Assembly (NCBI GenBank): GCA_018398585.1
Contig: JAGTTD010000008.1
Location: 4,910,501-4,974,500 of the forward strand
DNA length: 64,000 bases
Direction of reading: 5' to 3'
Origin: Simmondsia chinensis
Taxonomy: Eukaryota > Streptophyta > Magnoliopsida > Caryophyllales > Simmondsiaceae
Part shown: piece after piece, positions 22,490 to 34,228 of the stretch
Layout: every line of letters starts with the position of its first letter
Numbering within the stretch: the stretch's first letter is position 1
Program-made: the position numbers and the translations under genes
The notes under the pieces: model-generated
What the model was told of the DNA's origin: nothing
The model's input: the letters and a program-made list of their open reading frames with translations, nothing else
Databases searched by the model: none

Positions 22490-25400
22490 GACGGGTTTTA
22501 GCCCCATCCCTTCATTTATTCTTAAAACCAAGTCTCTAACAAGACCTTTTGCAAATGGATCCACTAAATTCTGACTTGTTCTTCCAAAGTTCACAGTGAT
22601 GACCCCTTCTCAGATAAGTTATCTCACTATACTATGTCTCACACCAATGTGTCTGGACTTTCCATTATACACCTCACCATGCACTTTTGAAAGCGTAGCC
22701 TGACTATCACAATGCATAGAAATAGGTTAGATCGGCTTAAGCCACAAAGGAATCTCATACAAGAGATCCTTTAACCACTCAGCTTCATTTGTCACGGATG
22801 TAAGAGCTATAAACTCCACTACCATCATAGAATCTGAAATACGTGCCTATTTCTTGGAACCCCAAGAAACCGCACCCCCACCAAGCAAGAAAACCCACCC
22901 GCTTGTAGAGGTATGATCTTCCACATTGGAGATCCAACTGGCATCAGAGTATCCTTTCAAAATGGAAAAAGAAATACCGTAATCCATGGTTTTCTTAAGA
23001 TATTTCAGTATTCTATATACTGCAAGCTAATAACCAAAGAGGGTACTAACATGCCGTCATCGGTTCCCATTAGAACTCCGAAGTTAAGCGTGCTTGGGCG
23101 AGAGTAGTACCAGGATGGCTGGCCTCTTGGGAAGTCCTCACCCTCAGGTTGGGGGCACTCGGAAACAACCTCTCTTCAGGGGTAATATGCTGAAGGGGGA
23201 AGGCTGCGTACATCCGCCCCCCCAAACCCTGCTTAGGCGGGAGCCCTTGGGGCACTGGGTATGTTGCTTTGCTTTGCTTTATATACTGCATGCCAATGTA
23301 ATTTGCTCGGATTGCTAGTATATCTACTTAGCTTTCCAATAGCAAAGGCTATATTGAGCCTTGTGCTAGACATAGCATACATTAGACATCCTATGACTTT
23401 GGCATACTGCAATTATGCCACTTGAGTACCGCAATTCGGTACAAGTTTCGTATTTGGATCCATCAGTGTACACACAAGTGCGCAAGCACCAAAGTTAAAT
23501 CTTTTCAACACCTTTTCTATATAGTGAGATTGAGTGAAGGATAGTGTATTACCACTCCCTATAATTCTTATACCGAGAATAACCTCAACCTCACCCGTGT
23601 CTTTCATAGCAAAGTTACTTAAGAGAAATTGTTTAGTTTTCTCTACCTGTTCCAAATCAGTACCAAAAATCAGCATATCATCGACATATAAACAAATAAT
23701 GACCCGTTTGCCATTTTCCAACTTGCTATAGACACACTTGTCCGATTCATTGATTTTGAATCCGTTGTTTAGAACAACTTGGTCAAACTTTTAGTGCCAT
23801 TGTTTAGGGGCTTGTTTTAGCCAATACAGAGATCGTATGAATTTATATAATTTTTTCTCTTGGCTCGGAATAACAAACCCTTCCGATTGTTCCATATACA
23901 CGTCTTCCTGTAGCTCACCATTTAGGAATGTTGTTTTCACATCCATTTGGTGAATCTTTAACTTGTAATAGAGGCAAGAGCTATCTGTCAATATCCTTGC
24001 CACCGGGGCATACATATCAAAGTAGTCTATCCCATTTTTTGGGTAAACACTTTAGCCACCAGCCGGGCTTTGAACTTATTAATAGTTCCATTGACATTCA
24101 TCTTCTTCTTGAAGATCCACTTACACTCTATGGGCTTGTTTCCTCGTGGAAGATCCACTAGAATCTAAGTATTGTTACCCATGATGGAGTCAATCTCATC
24201 ATTTATCTCCTCTTTCTAAAAAATGGTATCATGAGACTTCATAGCCTCATCAAACATTATTGGATCCAGTTTTGTGACACAACAAGATGGAGTTAGATGG
24301 TCCACATTGTCTCTAGTACCTTCTACCAAAAATGTGTAGAAGTCCGGTCCGAAAGATTTCTCTTTCCTCGCTCTTTTACTTCTTTGGAGTTCTAGAGCGT
24401 TATCATGGATTTCTTCCCTTTCATGATGGTTTCCATCATATGACATAGGGATGTCATTTTCAACTGATACATTGTCCTTCAATCTAGGAATTGAGGAAAA
24501 ACATCTTTCATCAAAGATGGCATCTTGTTTCTATTATGGCATTAACGTTTATATAATCATTTGATTCAAGCATATAGAACCAATAGGCTTTACTATGAGC
24601 TGCATAACCAATGAATATACAATTGATTCCTCTTTCACTTAACTTTTTCCTTTTAGGCACAGGGACTTTAACAACTTTCCTACAACCCCAAACTCTAAAA
24701 TAACTCAAATTCAGGGCTTGTTTGTTCCAATGTTTATACGGGGTAATTTTGCTTTTTCTTATTAGGAACACGATTCAAAATGTGATAGGCCGTAAGAATG
24801 GCCTCACCCTAAAAACCATCACTGAATCCGGAATATGATAACATGGCATTCACCATCTCGGTTAAAGTTCGAATTTTCCACTCAGCCACGCCATTTTGTT
24901 ATGGCGTATAAGGTGCCGTGACCTCATGTACTATTCCTATGGTTTTGAAATATTTGGAATCATAATACTCCCTGCCACGATTAGTTCTAAGATGTTTTAT
25001 AAAAGTTTCACAATGTAATTCAATTTCAGCCTTAAATGTTTTAAATTTGTCCAGTGATTCGTCTTTATAATTTACGAGAAATATATAGCAATACCTAGAG
25101 CAATCATCTATAAAAGTAATGAAATATCTCTTTCCTCCTAAAGTCGGAGTATTCTTAAAATCACACAAATCATTATGCATTAGATCAAGTAGACTCGTTT
25201 GCCTTTGAACCTAAGGAAACGATAATCTTGATATTTTCATAAGCATCCATGTTTTACATTTGTCATTAACTTTGTTAATATAAGGAACTATTGATGAATT
25301 TGCCATTTCTTGCATTCTACGAAAATTGACGTGACCAAGTCTTTGATGCCAAAGAAATGAAAAACCAAGCATATAAATCGAACTATCTTATTATTAATAT

Positions 25401-26611
25401 TAAGTTTAAACGTGCCTTCATAGAAGTATCCTTTGCCAACGAATGCTGCACCCTTAGACAATACAAATTTGTCGGCCTCAAAGACCAACTTAAACTTGAG
25501 CCTATCCGACAGGCTACCAGATACAAGGTTCTTCTTCACATCCGGGACATAACACATATCAGTCAAGGTAAGGGTTTTTCCCAAAGTGAAAAGTAAATCA
25601 ACATTTCCCTTACCCTTGACCGATGTGGTTGCTCCATTACCCATAAATAATATAGTTCTATTATTTATGGGTTCAAACACTTTAAAGAACCTCCTATATT
25701 TACATGCATGTTTTGTAGCCCCTGAATCGACCCACCAAGAGTCATCATCTTGGACAAGGTTGATTTCGGATATTATCGCCATGAAGTTTTATTCGAATTT
25801 TTAGTGCGATGGTCTAGCCCTTTACCTTTTTTGTTCTTAAGGCGATAACAGTCCTTCCTCAAATGATTGGGCTTATGACACTCCCAACAGACAGGCTTTG
25901 GCCTCTTGTCATCCCGTTTCTTTTGGAAGTGTCTGGTTCGTTTCGATCCTTTACTCGATTGTCCTTCTTTCATGACATTAACCTTTCCAATGTCACGGGG
26001 TGATCCTTATTTTCGTCCTGCAACCTATACCCTTTTTCAATGCGGAGACGGTTAGCCAACTCCTTGATAGACGTGTCTTCCTTTTTGTGTTTAAGACCTT
26101 TCTTAATATCTTTCCAAGGGTGTGGAAGTTTGTCTATCAAGGAGGAAATGACAATAGTATCGTCCATATTCATGTTGTGTTGCTTAAAATGGTTTAATAT
26201 TCTTTCTATTTCGTGAAATTGTTTCATTACCGGAAGATTATCAATCGTTTTATAACTATTAAATTGACTAACCAAAAATTTCTTACTTGTTGCGTCCTCC
26301 ATGATGTATCATGCTTCAATGGTGTCCCAAAACTCCTTGGCGATAGGCACGTTGGAGTAGATGTCAAAGAGGGCATCCGTAACGCCATTGAGGATATGTC
26401 CCCCACAGATATAATCATTATTCTCCAACTTCAGTCATGTCCGTTGCTCGGACAATGTTTCCTCATCAAATGAAGGATCGGGAATTATACACCACATTCA
26501 GCATCGTAATCATAAAATGCATTCTCCTTTGCCAATGACGGAAGTTTCAGCCATCAAAACGATCAAGTTTCACAAAGTTGGCTATCAACTAGCGTAAGGA
26601 AGAAGCCATGA
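22490..26611 (-). pseudogene. gag-pol of copia element 3, multiply broken
   Basis: On the minus strand: a gag start (MASSLR, stop after six codons) near 26611 and gag core to 25970; zinc knuckle CWECHKPNHLRKDC (~25880); protease WWVDSGATKHACK (~25735); integrase core FITFIDDCSRYCYIF (~25120) and HLRTNRGREYY, where the usual DNG/DRG acidic residue reads Asn; integrase C-terminal part (~24770-24511); reverse transcriptase pieces (~24015-23791, then LYVDDMLIFGTD ~23690); and the RNase H end with LVDPFAKGLVRDLVL near 22550. Frameshifts and stops separate nearly every piece and a SINE interrupts the RT-RNase H region. It is clearly non-functional and older than copia element 1. Confidence 0.93.
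23032..23279 (+). mobile_element. 5S rRNA-headed SINE, copy C
   Basis: Flanked by TATATACTGCAAGCTAAT (23014-23031) and TATATACTGCATGCCAAT (23280-23297), 18 bp with two differences. Head AACCAAAGAGGG, then the 5S rRNA segment (CCCATTAGAACTCCGAAGTT, GGGCGAGAGTAGTACCAGGA), Au-type tail (GGAAGGCTGCGTACATCC, GCTTAGGCGGGAGCCC, GGCACTGGGTATG) and a (TTGCT)n-like 3' end. The 5S promoter boxes are the best preserved of the four copies. It lies in the RT-RNase H region of copia element 3. Confidence 0.94.
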
Positions 26612-26638
26612 TCAAACTGGGAAAATAAGTCTTAAGAT

Positions 26639-27323
26639 TGTTGGAAAATTTCTTACAAGTCCGGTATCGGTAAACCAATCTCAGGTCTCAAGACAAGTAA
26701 TCGCTATCCTTAGGACTTCTTTCAAGGGTAGAAAAATAGTCTCAAGGACACAATGAGAGCCAAAAATGAAGTGAGACTACGAGTAGGAAGGAAAGAATAA
26801 GAGGTGTAAATGAGAATGATTTTGCAAGATACTTTCAAGATCTTTTCATTTATCTTCAATCAGTATGGTGGGACACATTTATTTTAAAGCAAAATGTCTA
26901 TTATGAAGGGTCACATACATCCCAAAACTTATCCAAACCAATTGCCAAAAACCCCTTTTAACCATGCAAAGTAACGGTTAAAATTGCCCCGTGTGTCGTG
27001 TGTCAACACACAGACCATCACAAAGCTCACTGTAAGGCTGTGCGTCGAACTGTGTGTCAACACTTACATCAACACATAGGGTACTGTAAGGCTGTATATC
27101 GAAGCAAGTGTCGACACTTACATCAATACACGGGGTTACTGTAGGATTGTGTGTCGATACACAGAACCTGTGTGTCGACACATAGAACCCTGAGAGCCTT
27201 TTTACATAGTTATGTGTCGACACACTCAACACATGTGTCGACACACACCATACTTAGACCAAATATAGTATAAAAAATTCCGAAACACTTTGTTAATAAC
27301 TTTATTTTGAAAACATATCAACA
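26639..27323 (-). repeat. 5' LTR of copia element 3
   Basis: Matches 21232-21919 throughout, including the palindrome array at about 26990-27247. Confidence 0.9.
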
Positions 27324-28858
27324 ACATTTAGGCTTAGAGTGCAATGGAGCAAAAAAAGTTAAAAAACTACATAATCAAGCATAATTGAGGCATATTTGAA
27401 GACTATTCCTAGAAATCCAACCATATGTGTAAAGTAAGTACCCATTGGGTCAAGATTTGGTCAAAAAGAGTCTTTTCTTGGGCACGTGGATCTATTGACC
27501 ATGCATTTTGGCAAACGGTCAAGCTTAAAACTAGCAAAAGGTTAAAAGAAGATCATTTATGACCCAATAATTTTCCAATCTACTAATGAAACCACTAGGG
27601 TCATGTAGATCTCTTTGAGAGCTTCGATTTGGTATATAATTGGCCCGTAACTCCTTACAGATCAAAAGTTACGCACGTTTTAAGTTAACTGCGCAACCTG
27701 TCAACGGGTGGCCGATCGATCGACTGAAGTGGCCAATCGATCGGGGGGGATCTGGATGTATCCTAAACGACGCCCCACCTATAAATGAAGAGGGGGAGAT
27801 CTATATTCCCCATCTTTGGGGCGCGTCTCCTCTCCTCCTTTCCTTCTCGAATCCGCTACAAGATCCAAAGGGTTCTCAAACGCTGAAGCATAGGTGATCA
27901 GAGTGCTGGAAGGAAGCTTGGATCAACGGTAATGCAAATTGGGGGAGTCTCATTTCCTAATTTTTTCCATTGTTTCTTTTTCTATTGATTTTAATGATGC
28001 GTCAAACTCCTATAAAGGAGTAGACTCTTTTGTTTTGGGATGAAGGATGAGTAGCCATCCGTATCTCAGATTTATATTGTGCTTTTGACATTAGATTTAT
28101 GTTATATCATATACGCATTGTTTGGTGTTTTTTGTGTGTGCTTGTAGCCATGATAAGATCTCCAAATTATTAGCGTTTGTTTACGAGCTTGTAGCCTAGA
28201 ACATAATTAGTTTTTCACGCGTGATCAAGGTTGAGGTTGTGCCCAACCCTGAACATAATCTTTTATATAAATCAATATTTAATTAGGAGTGACAAAGGAA
28301 TTTGTTAGTACTATTGTGATAATTCATGCTACACCTAGGGTAATAAGATTGGTTATTCCCTTATACTAATTCATTACTCTAAGCCCTAACTTAACTATTA
28401 ATTCATGTTTAATATCAAATTAGGAGTAAGAAAGGAATTAAGTAGTGCTAATGAGATAATCTATGCTACATGTAGAGTGATGTGATAGGTTGTGCCTTTC
28501 GACTAATTCATTATTCTAAGTCCTAATTTAAATATTAACCCAGGCTTAATACTTGTAGCCTAAGCCACCTAAATCATTGTCATAGTATAATATAATGACG
28601 AGGTATAAGTAAAGCTATCCTGAATTCATTCCCTAAACCAACCTCAATTGAATTGACACCTTTAGTTTATCGATAGTTTCGTTAATTTAGTAAACAAATA
28701 ATTCAAACCAACAAAAACCTAATTCAAACTGCTCATTAACAACTAAATCTCACTTAACTCCGATTCCCTATGAATGCGACACCCGTACACCCAATTTAGC
28801 TACGACAATCTCACACACTTGCGAGCATGTGGTTTTAAATACTTATAAAAACACATCA
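27324..28858 (+). repeat. right-hand part of R2
   Basis: Continues R2 after the copia target duplication. It contains CATGTAGATCTCTTTGAGAG and CCGTAACTCCTTACAGATCA shared (inverted) with R1, GATCGATCG palindromes at 27714-27745, a C/T-rich tract near 27830, a doubled segment on the TTAGGAGTGACAAAGGAATT theme (about 28285 and 28420), and the terminal AAACACATCA. There is no coding domain. Confidence 0.7.
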
Positions 28859-28863
28859 GTAAC

Positions 28864-29318
28864 TTATTAGACTTATATGTTGGTCTTTTCTTTCTGTACT
28901 CACATGTACAGTTCTTAACAAGATGATTTCCCTTTAGTTTGTATCACTTGTGTATCGTATGGCCATTGAAACACAATGAGTATACTTGACTTTGTCCCTC
29001 TTTTCCTATTTGCTTAATCCGCGGTTATATATCATATGCCTTCCACGATTATATATCACACGCCTTCAACATCATTGCCATACTATCGGGCAATGCGGTT
29101 GCAACAACTGGTCCAATAATTCGAAACTGTTTTTCTTGGTGTTTAATTTTCATAAACACGTACTAATGAAAGGGAGTGGATTGAAAAGCGGCATATGATC
29201 TCGGGTAAACGTTATTGCATGATTTGTAGTGGTAACAAACTATATATATTAAATAAATGTAAACATTTAAATGATATCATTAGAGCAGAAAATGTTATTG
29301 TCACAATAACAATATAAA
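28864..29318. other. non-coding spacer
   Basis: Right flank of R2 and host DNA of the Helitron end at 29319. Nothing recognisable apart from a small palindrome TTATTGTCACAATAA near 29296. Confidence 0.4.
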
Positions 29319-29657
29319 CTAGGTTTATTCCTGTGCGATGCACATGTGGTATTTATTTGTATTGTACTTCGTAATTTGTATTAACTGAGTTAAATTATTT
29401 TTTAAGTTGCAAATATTTATCATTTAGGTATTATGACATTTCAATATATACAATGAGGTATCTTGAGTTATAAACACTTTATTGCTTATGTTCCCAGTGC
29501 CACAAAAACAATAACAAACGCAATGCCATAAGGTACCTAGGTGATAAAATATTCAAACCACATAGTATTTAATTATATATATTTAAAATGTTAGGATACT
29601 TAAGTAATAAATGGCCAAACCACAAGAAACATAAGTGATAATTTCTCTTATATATTT
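29319..29657 (-). mobile_element. Helitron 3' terminus, minus strand
   Basis: The plus strand reads A|CTAGGTTTATTC followed by TGTGCGATGCACA (29332-29344), a 5-bp stem with a 3-nt loop. On the minus strand this is a hairpin about a dozen bases before a terminal CTAG, followed by host T: the standard plant Helitron 3' end. The same CTAGGTTT start plus hairpin recurs at 37171. The body is cut by the copia LTR at 29658 and the 5' end was not found. Confidence 0.6.
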
Positions 29658-30135
29658 TGTGCGGAAATAAACAATATACTCGGATCTCAATCGAATCAAA
29701 TACCACGACAATAACGAGAAACAATCGGACTAAAAAAGAAACGAAACAATAGACACAAGGATTTACATGGAAACCCCTTTACAATCGAAAGGGGAGAAAA
29801 CCACGGGTGAAGATCGGAGCTTTTATTATTGAACAAAAGAAGAAGAAGAATTACAATATTCTCTTACACGCAATATTCTTTGGTTGCGGCGCCGCAATAG
29901 GGAAAGCCTCTCGTATGCTTTGGATAAATTCTGACGTACCCTACGTCCGTATTTATAGATGCGCGATAACCCTGATTCCCGATCGATCGGTTCCTTACCG
30001 ATCGATCGGCTGCCTCTCTAGATGCGTCCCTATTTTAAGTAACATTCCCGATCGATCGAGCTCTACCTGATCGATCGGGGTCTTAACGACCCTTCTCCTT
30101 AATGCGCCAAGTAATTTTGAGACATATACCTAACA
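29658..30135 (-). repeat. 3' LTR of copia element 2
   Basis: Holds CGATCGATCGG palindromes at about 29980-30078, a conserved GGTTGCGGCGCCGCAATAGG palindromic stretch near 29883, and TATTTATAGATGCGCG near 29950. Confidence 0.93.
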
Positions 30136-30223
30136 AATCTCCACCTTGGCTCAAAATCAACATCAACAATAAAACAAACTCCACCTTCTCCACAAACGTC
30201 CCCTCAACCGGGGCTAACTTACA

Positions 30224-33200
30224 TCAAACTGAAAGACCCACTAAATTCGAGCAATGCTCGAACTTGCTACCTGGTAGAACTTTTGTGAACATGTCAGCTG
30301 GGTTATCTTCAGTCCCAATCTTCCTCAACTCCACCTTCCGCTCGTCAATCAGATCTCTGATAAAGTGATGCTTCACATCAATATGTTTCGTTCGGTCATG
30401 ATGAGTCATCTAATCTTTCGCTAGGTGGATAGCGGACTGGCTATCACAGTAAACTTTAACTGTCCCCTGCTCAACACTGATTTCACTAATCAATCCTCTC
30501 AACCAAATGGCTTCTTTGAACGCTTCTGTTACTGCCATGTACTCGGCCTCGGTAGTAGACTGTGCTGTAACAGGCTGCAAACACACTCTCCAACTGATAG
30601 CTGTGTCACCTAAACAAAACACATACCCTGAAGTGGACTTCCTCTTATCAAGGTCTCCACCATAGTCAAAATCTACATACCCAACCAAACAGCACTTACT
30701 TTTCCCATATTCCAAACACAAATCAGAGGTTCCACGAAGATACCTGAGAATCCACTTTACTGCATGCCAATGTTCTCTGCCCGGATTCGCCATGTACCTA
30801 CTAACTCTGCTCACAGCAAAAGCAATATCTGGACGTGTACAGACCATCGCATACATAATACTGCCCACTGCACTAGAATAAGGAATCTGAGACATGTACC
30901 TGACGTCCTCCTCAGTCTGAGGCAAATCTAACGCTGAGAGTCTGAAGTGAGCTGCTAAGGGCATGCTAACCAGGTTAGCATCCTTCATATGAAACCTGTC
31001 TAAAACCTTCTCAATATACTTCTCCTGAGACAAGTATAATTTTTCAGCTTCTTGGTCTCTATGAATTTTCATGCCTAATATCTTCTTAGCTGCTCCAAGA
31101 TCCTTCATCTCAAATTCACTCTTCAGCATTGATTTCAAGTCGTCGATATCTTTCGTATCTCGTGTTGCAATTAACATATCATCAACTTACAAAAGCAAGT
31201 AAACAAAACCTGAATCTGTCTTTCTGAAGTACCCACAACTGTCGTACTTACTCCTGATGTAATCATGACTTGTTATGAACTGATCAAATCTCCTATACCA
31301 TTGTCTAGGAGATTGCTTTAAACCATATAAAGACCTTCTAAGCAAACATACATGATCTTCTTTTCCTTCAACAACAAAACCCTCGGGCTGATGCATAAAG
31401 ATACTCTCTTCTAGTTCACCATGCAAGAATGCAGTTTTTACATCCAATTGTTCAAGTTCAAAATCATGCATGGCAACCAAAGACAATAATGCACGAATCG
31501 AAGTGTGTCTAACTACAGGTGAGAAAATATCATGAAAATCAACACCTTGTACCTGACTGTAGCCTTTAGCTACCAAACGTGCCTTGTACCTCGCATCTTC
31601 CACTCCAGGAATGCCCTTTTTTCTCTTGAAGACCCATTTGCATCCAACCAGTCTTTTCCCTGTAGGAGGCTTCACCAATTCCGAAGTCTGATTCTTATGA
31701 AGAGACATCATCTCTTCATTCATAGCAACGAGCCACTTCTCAGCATCTGATCTCGATACAACCTCTGTATACGAAGTCGGCTCACTGTCATCTAACATTT
31801 CAGCAGTAGAGAGGGCATAGGCTGTCATCTCCTCATACCCATATCTCTCAGGAGACCTGATCTGTCGCCTCGGTCTACCACCAGCTATAGTAATATTCTC
31901 CACCTGCTGACCTGTTTCTGCATTATAAGTAACAACATCAGAAACCCGTACCTGAGGTGCTGGAATACTCTCAAGCTGAACAATCTGCTGATCTGACTGT
32001 ATCTCTGTATCATCAGGTGTCTCAACCTGAACATTATCTCTGTCAATAGAGAGTGTGTGTGGCGGATTAAGTAGAGCAGACTCATCGAAAGTAACATCTC
32101 TACTAGTCAGAAACTTCTGAACACATGGACCCCATAATCTATATCCCTTCACACCTGAAGTATAACCAAAAAAGATACACTTCTTGGCCCTAGGCTCCAG
32201 CTTTCCATCATTAACATATGCATATGCAGGACAACCAAAAACTTTGATCTGAGAATAATCAGAAGTTGAACCAGACCATACCTCTTCAGGAGTCTTCATC
32301 TGTAATGAAGAATGCGGTGTCTTGTTCACAAGGTAGCAAGCCATGCTAACTGCTTCTGCCCACCATTCTCTCTTTAATCCTGCATTTGAAAGTATACAAC
32401 GAGCCATCTCAAGTAACGTCCTATTTAACCTTTCAGCCACTCCATTTTGCTGACGTCGACCTGTACATGTCATGTGTCTGACTATGCCCTGATCTTCACA
32501 GAATTTAGTGAAGTCCCCTTCGACAAACTCAAGACCATTATCAGTCCTCAACCTCTTGATCGGCTTCCCTGTCTGTTTTTCAAGCAGAACTTTCCACTTC
32601 TTGAAGATATCATACACTTCATTTTTCTGCTTAAGAAAATAGACCCAAACTTTACGTGAGTAGTCATCAGTGAACGTTAGAAGATACCTGGACCCACCTT
32701 TAGAAGCCACTCTGGAAGGTCCCCACAGATCAGAATGTATGTAGTCTAACGTTCCCTTGGTCTGATGCACTGCTGCCTTGAAGCTGAGTCTCTTCTGCTT
32801 CCCATAAATACAGTGCTCACAAAATTCTGTCAGTCCTGTTGACTGACCACAAAGAAGTCTCCTTTTACTCAGCTCAGATAATGCTTTGTCACCAATATGA
32901 CCCATTCTCATGTGCCATAGTCTTGTGATCTCTGCATATGTCATAGCAGATGTGGAAACAACAACTGCACCTGTCACGGTTGTACCTGCAAGCTCATACA
33001 AGGTATCAACCCTGTTTCCTTTCATCACAATTAACGCACCCTTACTGACCCGCATGACTCCACCTTCAGCAGTGTACTTGTACCCATTGGACTCAAGGGT
33101 GCCTAGAGAAATCAAGTTCTTTTTCAAATCCGACACGTGACGAACATCATTTAAGGTTCTAATAGTTCCATCATACATTCTCACACGGACTGTTCCAACA

Positions 33201-34192
33201 CCCACTACCTTACAAGCAGCATCATTACCCATCAAGACAACCCCACCTTGTATAGACTTATATGTGGAGAACCAGTCTCTATTTGGAGTAACATGAAACG
33301 AACTACACGAATCCATGACCCACTTATCTATGGACCTGGATTGAGAATCAACAACTAATAGAAATTCTCCTTCACTATCCTCCTCTACAACACTAGCCTC
33401 AGCGGACTTGTCTTTACCCTGGTCACCCCTGTTATCCTCTTTTGATTTATACTTATATCTGTAATAATCTTTCTTTATGTGCCCCTTTTTGTGACAATAG
33501 TGACACGATAGGTTCTTATGTCTAGATTTGGACCTAGACTTATTCCCACCATTGGATCTCCTATGTTCTGATCGACCTCTCACATGTAAGCCACTACCCG
33601 AGTCATTCACCGAGTCAGATAATTCCTTATCTACCCGTTCTTTACTGACAAGATTTCTTTTTACCTCATCAATAGTAATGGTTGGCTTACCCCCGTATAT
33701 CATGCTTTATACGAAGCCCTTATACGCATTAGAGAGCGAACACAGTAAAATCATAGCCTGATCCTCGTCCTTAGGGACATCATCCAAAGCCTTTAATTCA
33801 TGAATAATTGAGGTAAATTCGCTAAGATGGTCTTTAAGAGATGTACCTTCTGACATACGAAAAGTGTACAACCGCTGTTTCACTGCGAGTTTGTTGGAGA
33901 CTGACTTGTGGCAAAACATGTCTAACAATTTCTCCCATAACTCCTTTGCGGTTTTAATCTCCAATACCTCTGACAAAACATCGTCAGCCAAACATATCTG
34001 TATAGCCTTGAGAGCCTTCTCATCCAACTCTTCCCATTGTGCCTTGGTCAATGTTTCTGGTTTCTTCTCTTTCCCCTCCAGTGCTTTCTTCAAACCGTTC
34101 TGAGTCAAGAGTCCTTTCACACGGACTTGCCATAAGCTAAAGCTTCCCTGACCATTGAATTTCTCAACCTCGGTTTTAATACCTAATGCCAT
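30224..34192 (-). pseudogene. gag-pol of copia element 2, intact except for three stops
   Basis: Starts ATG 34192 (MALGIKTEVEKFNGQGSFSL) and reads in one frame to 30224. Domains: gag; knuckle CHYCHKKGHIKKDYYRYK (the final Cys of CCHC reads Tyr); protease KWVMDSCSSFHVTP (usual DSG reads DSC); integrase LWHMRMGHIGDKAL, DDYSRKVW and RTDNGLEF; reverse transcriptase GCKWVFKRKKGIPG and VDD; RNase H QSTTEAEYMAV and NPADMFTKVLPG. The frame is broken only by nonsense codons: TAA 33707-33709 in gag, TAA 31187-31189 exactly at the Tyr of the YVDD catalytic motif, and TAG 30410-30412 in RNase H. I see no frameshifts. Along with the Cys-for-Gly protease change these point to a recently disabled copy. Confidence 0.95.
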
Positions 34193-34213
34193 TGTATCAA
34201 TTCGAAGAACCAA

Positions 34214-34225
34214 GCTCTGATACCA
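34214..34225 (-). other. primer-binding site of copia element 2
   Basis: Plus strand GCTCTGATACCA is the reverse complement of TGGTATCAGAGC, three bases inside the 5' LTR. Confidence 0.95.
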
Positions 34226-34228
34226 ATT

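Larger units (their letters stand above)
21232..27323 (-). mobile_element. Ty1/copia retrotransposon (element 3), decayed
   Basis: LTRs 21232-21919 (688 bp) and 26639-27323 (685 bp) start TGTT and end ATCAACA. Flanks ACGTT (21227-21231) and ACATT (27324-27328) give a 5-bp duplication with one mismatch. Minus-strand coding runs from gag near 26611 to RNase H near 22490. A 5S-SINE has inserted at 23032. The sequence next to the 5' LTR does not show the usual TGGTATCAGAGC primer site. The family is shared with the fragment at 15004. Confidence 0.93.
21128..28858 (+). mobile_element. R2: large LTR-like element split by a copia insertion
   Basis: It begins TGATGTATC at 21128, is interrupted at 21232-27323 by copia element 3, resumes at about 27324 and ends AACACATCA at 28858. 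Flanks are GTAAT (21123-21127) and GTAAC (28859-28863), a 5-bp duplication with one mismatch. Excluding the insert it is about 1.6 kb, TG...CA bounded, non-coding, with a pyrimidine-rich leader near 27830 and CGATCGATCG motifs near 27714-27745. This is the form of a solo LTR. R1 and the element at 48102-49500 have the same type of ends. Confidence 0.7.

Noticed and set aside
11810..23190. Functional 5S rRNA genes at the 5S-like segments
   Set aside because: Each is embedded in a longer unit with an Au-type tail; there is no tandem array, no T-run terminator after the 5S part, and there are substitutions and fused 3' sequences.
10585..23297. Cassandra-type TRIM LTRs (which also carry 5S sequences)
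   Set aside because: The elements lack TG...CA ends, 5-bp duplications and an LTR pair; they have 15-18 bp duplications and SINE-type tails.
26978..27244. Open frame with VSTH repeats in the copia LTR
   Set aside because: It is a by-product of the TGTGTCGACACA array; the same happens at 15094-15279. No start context or family.
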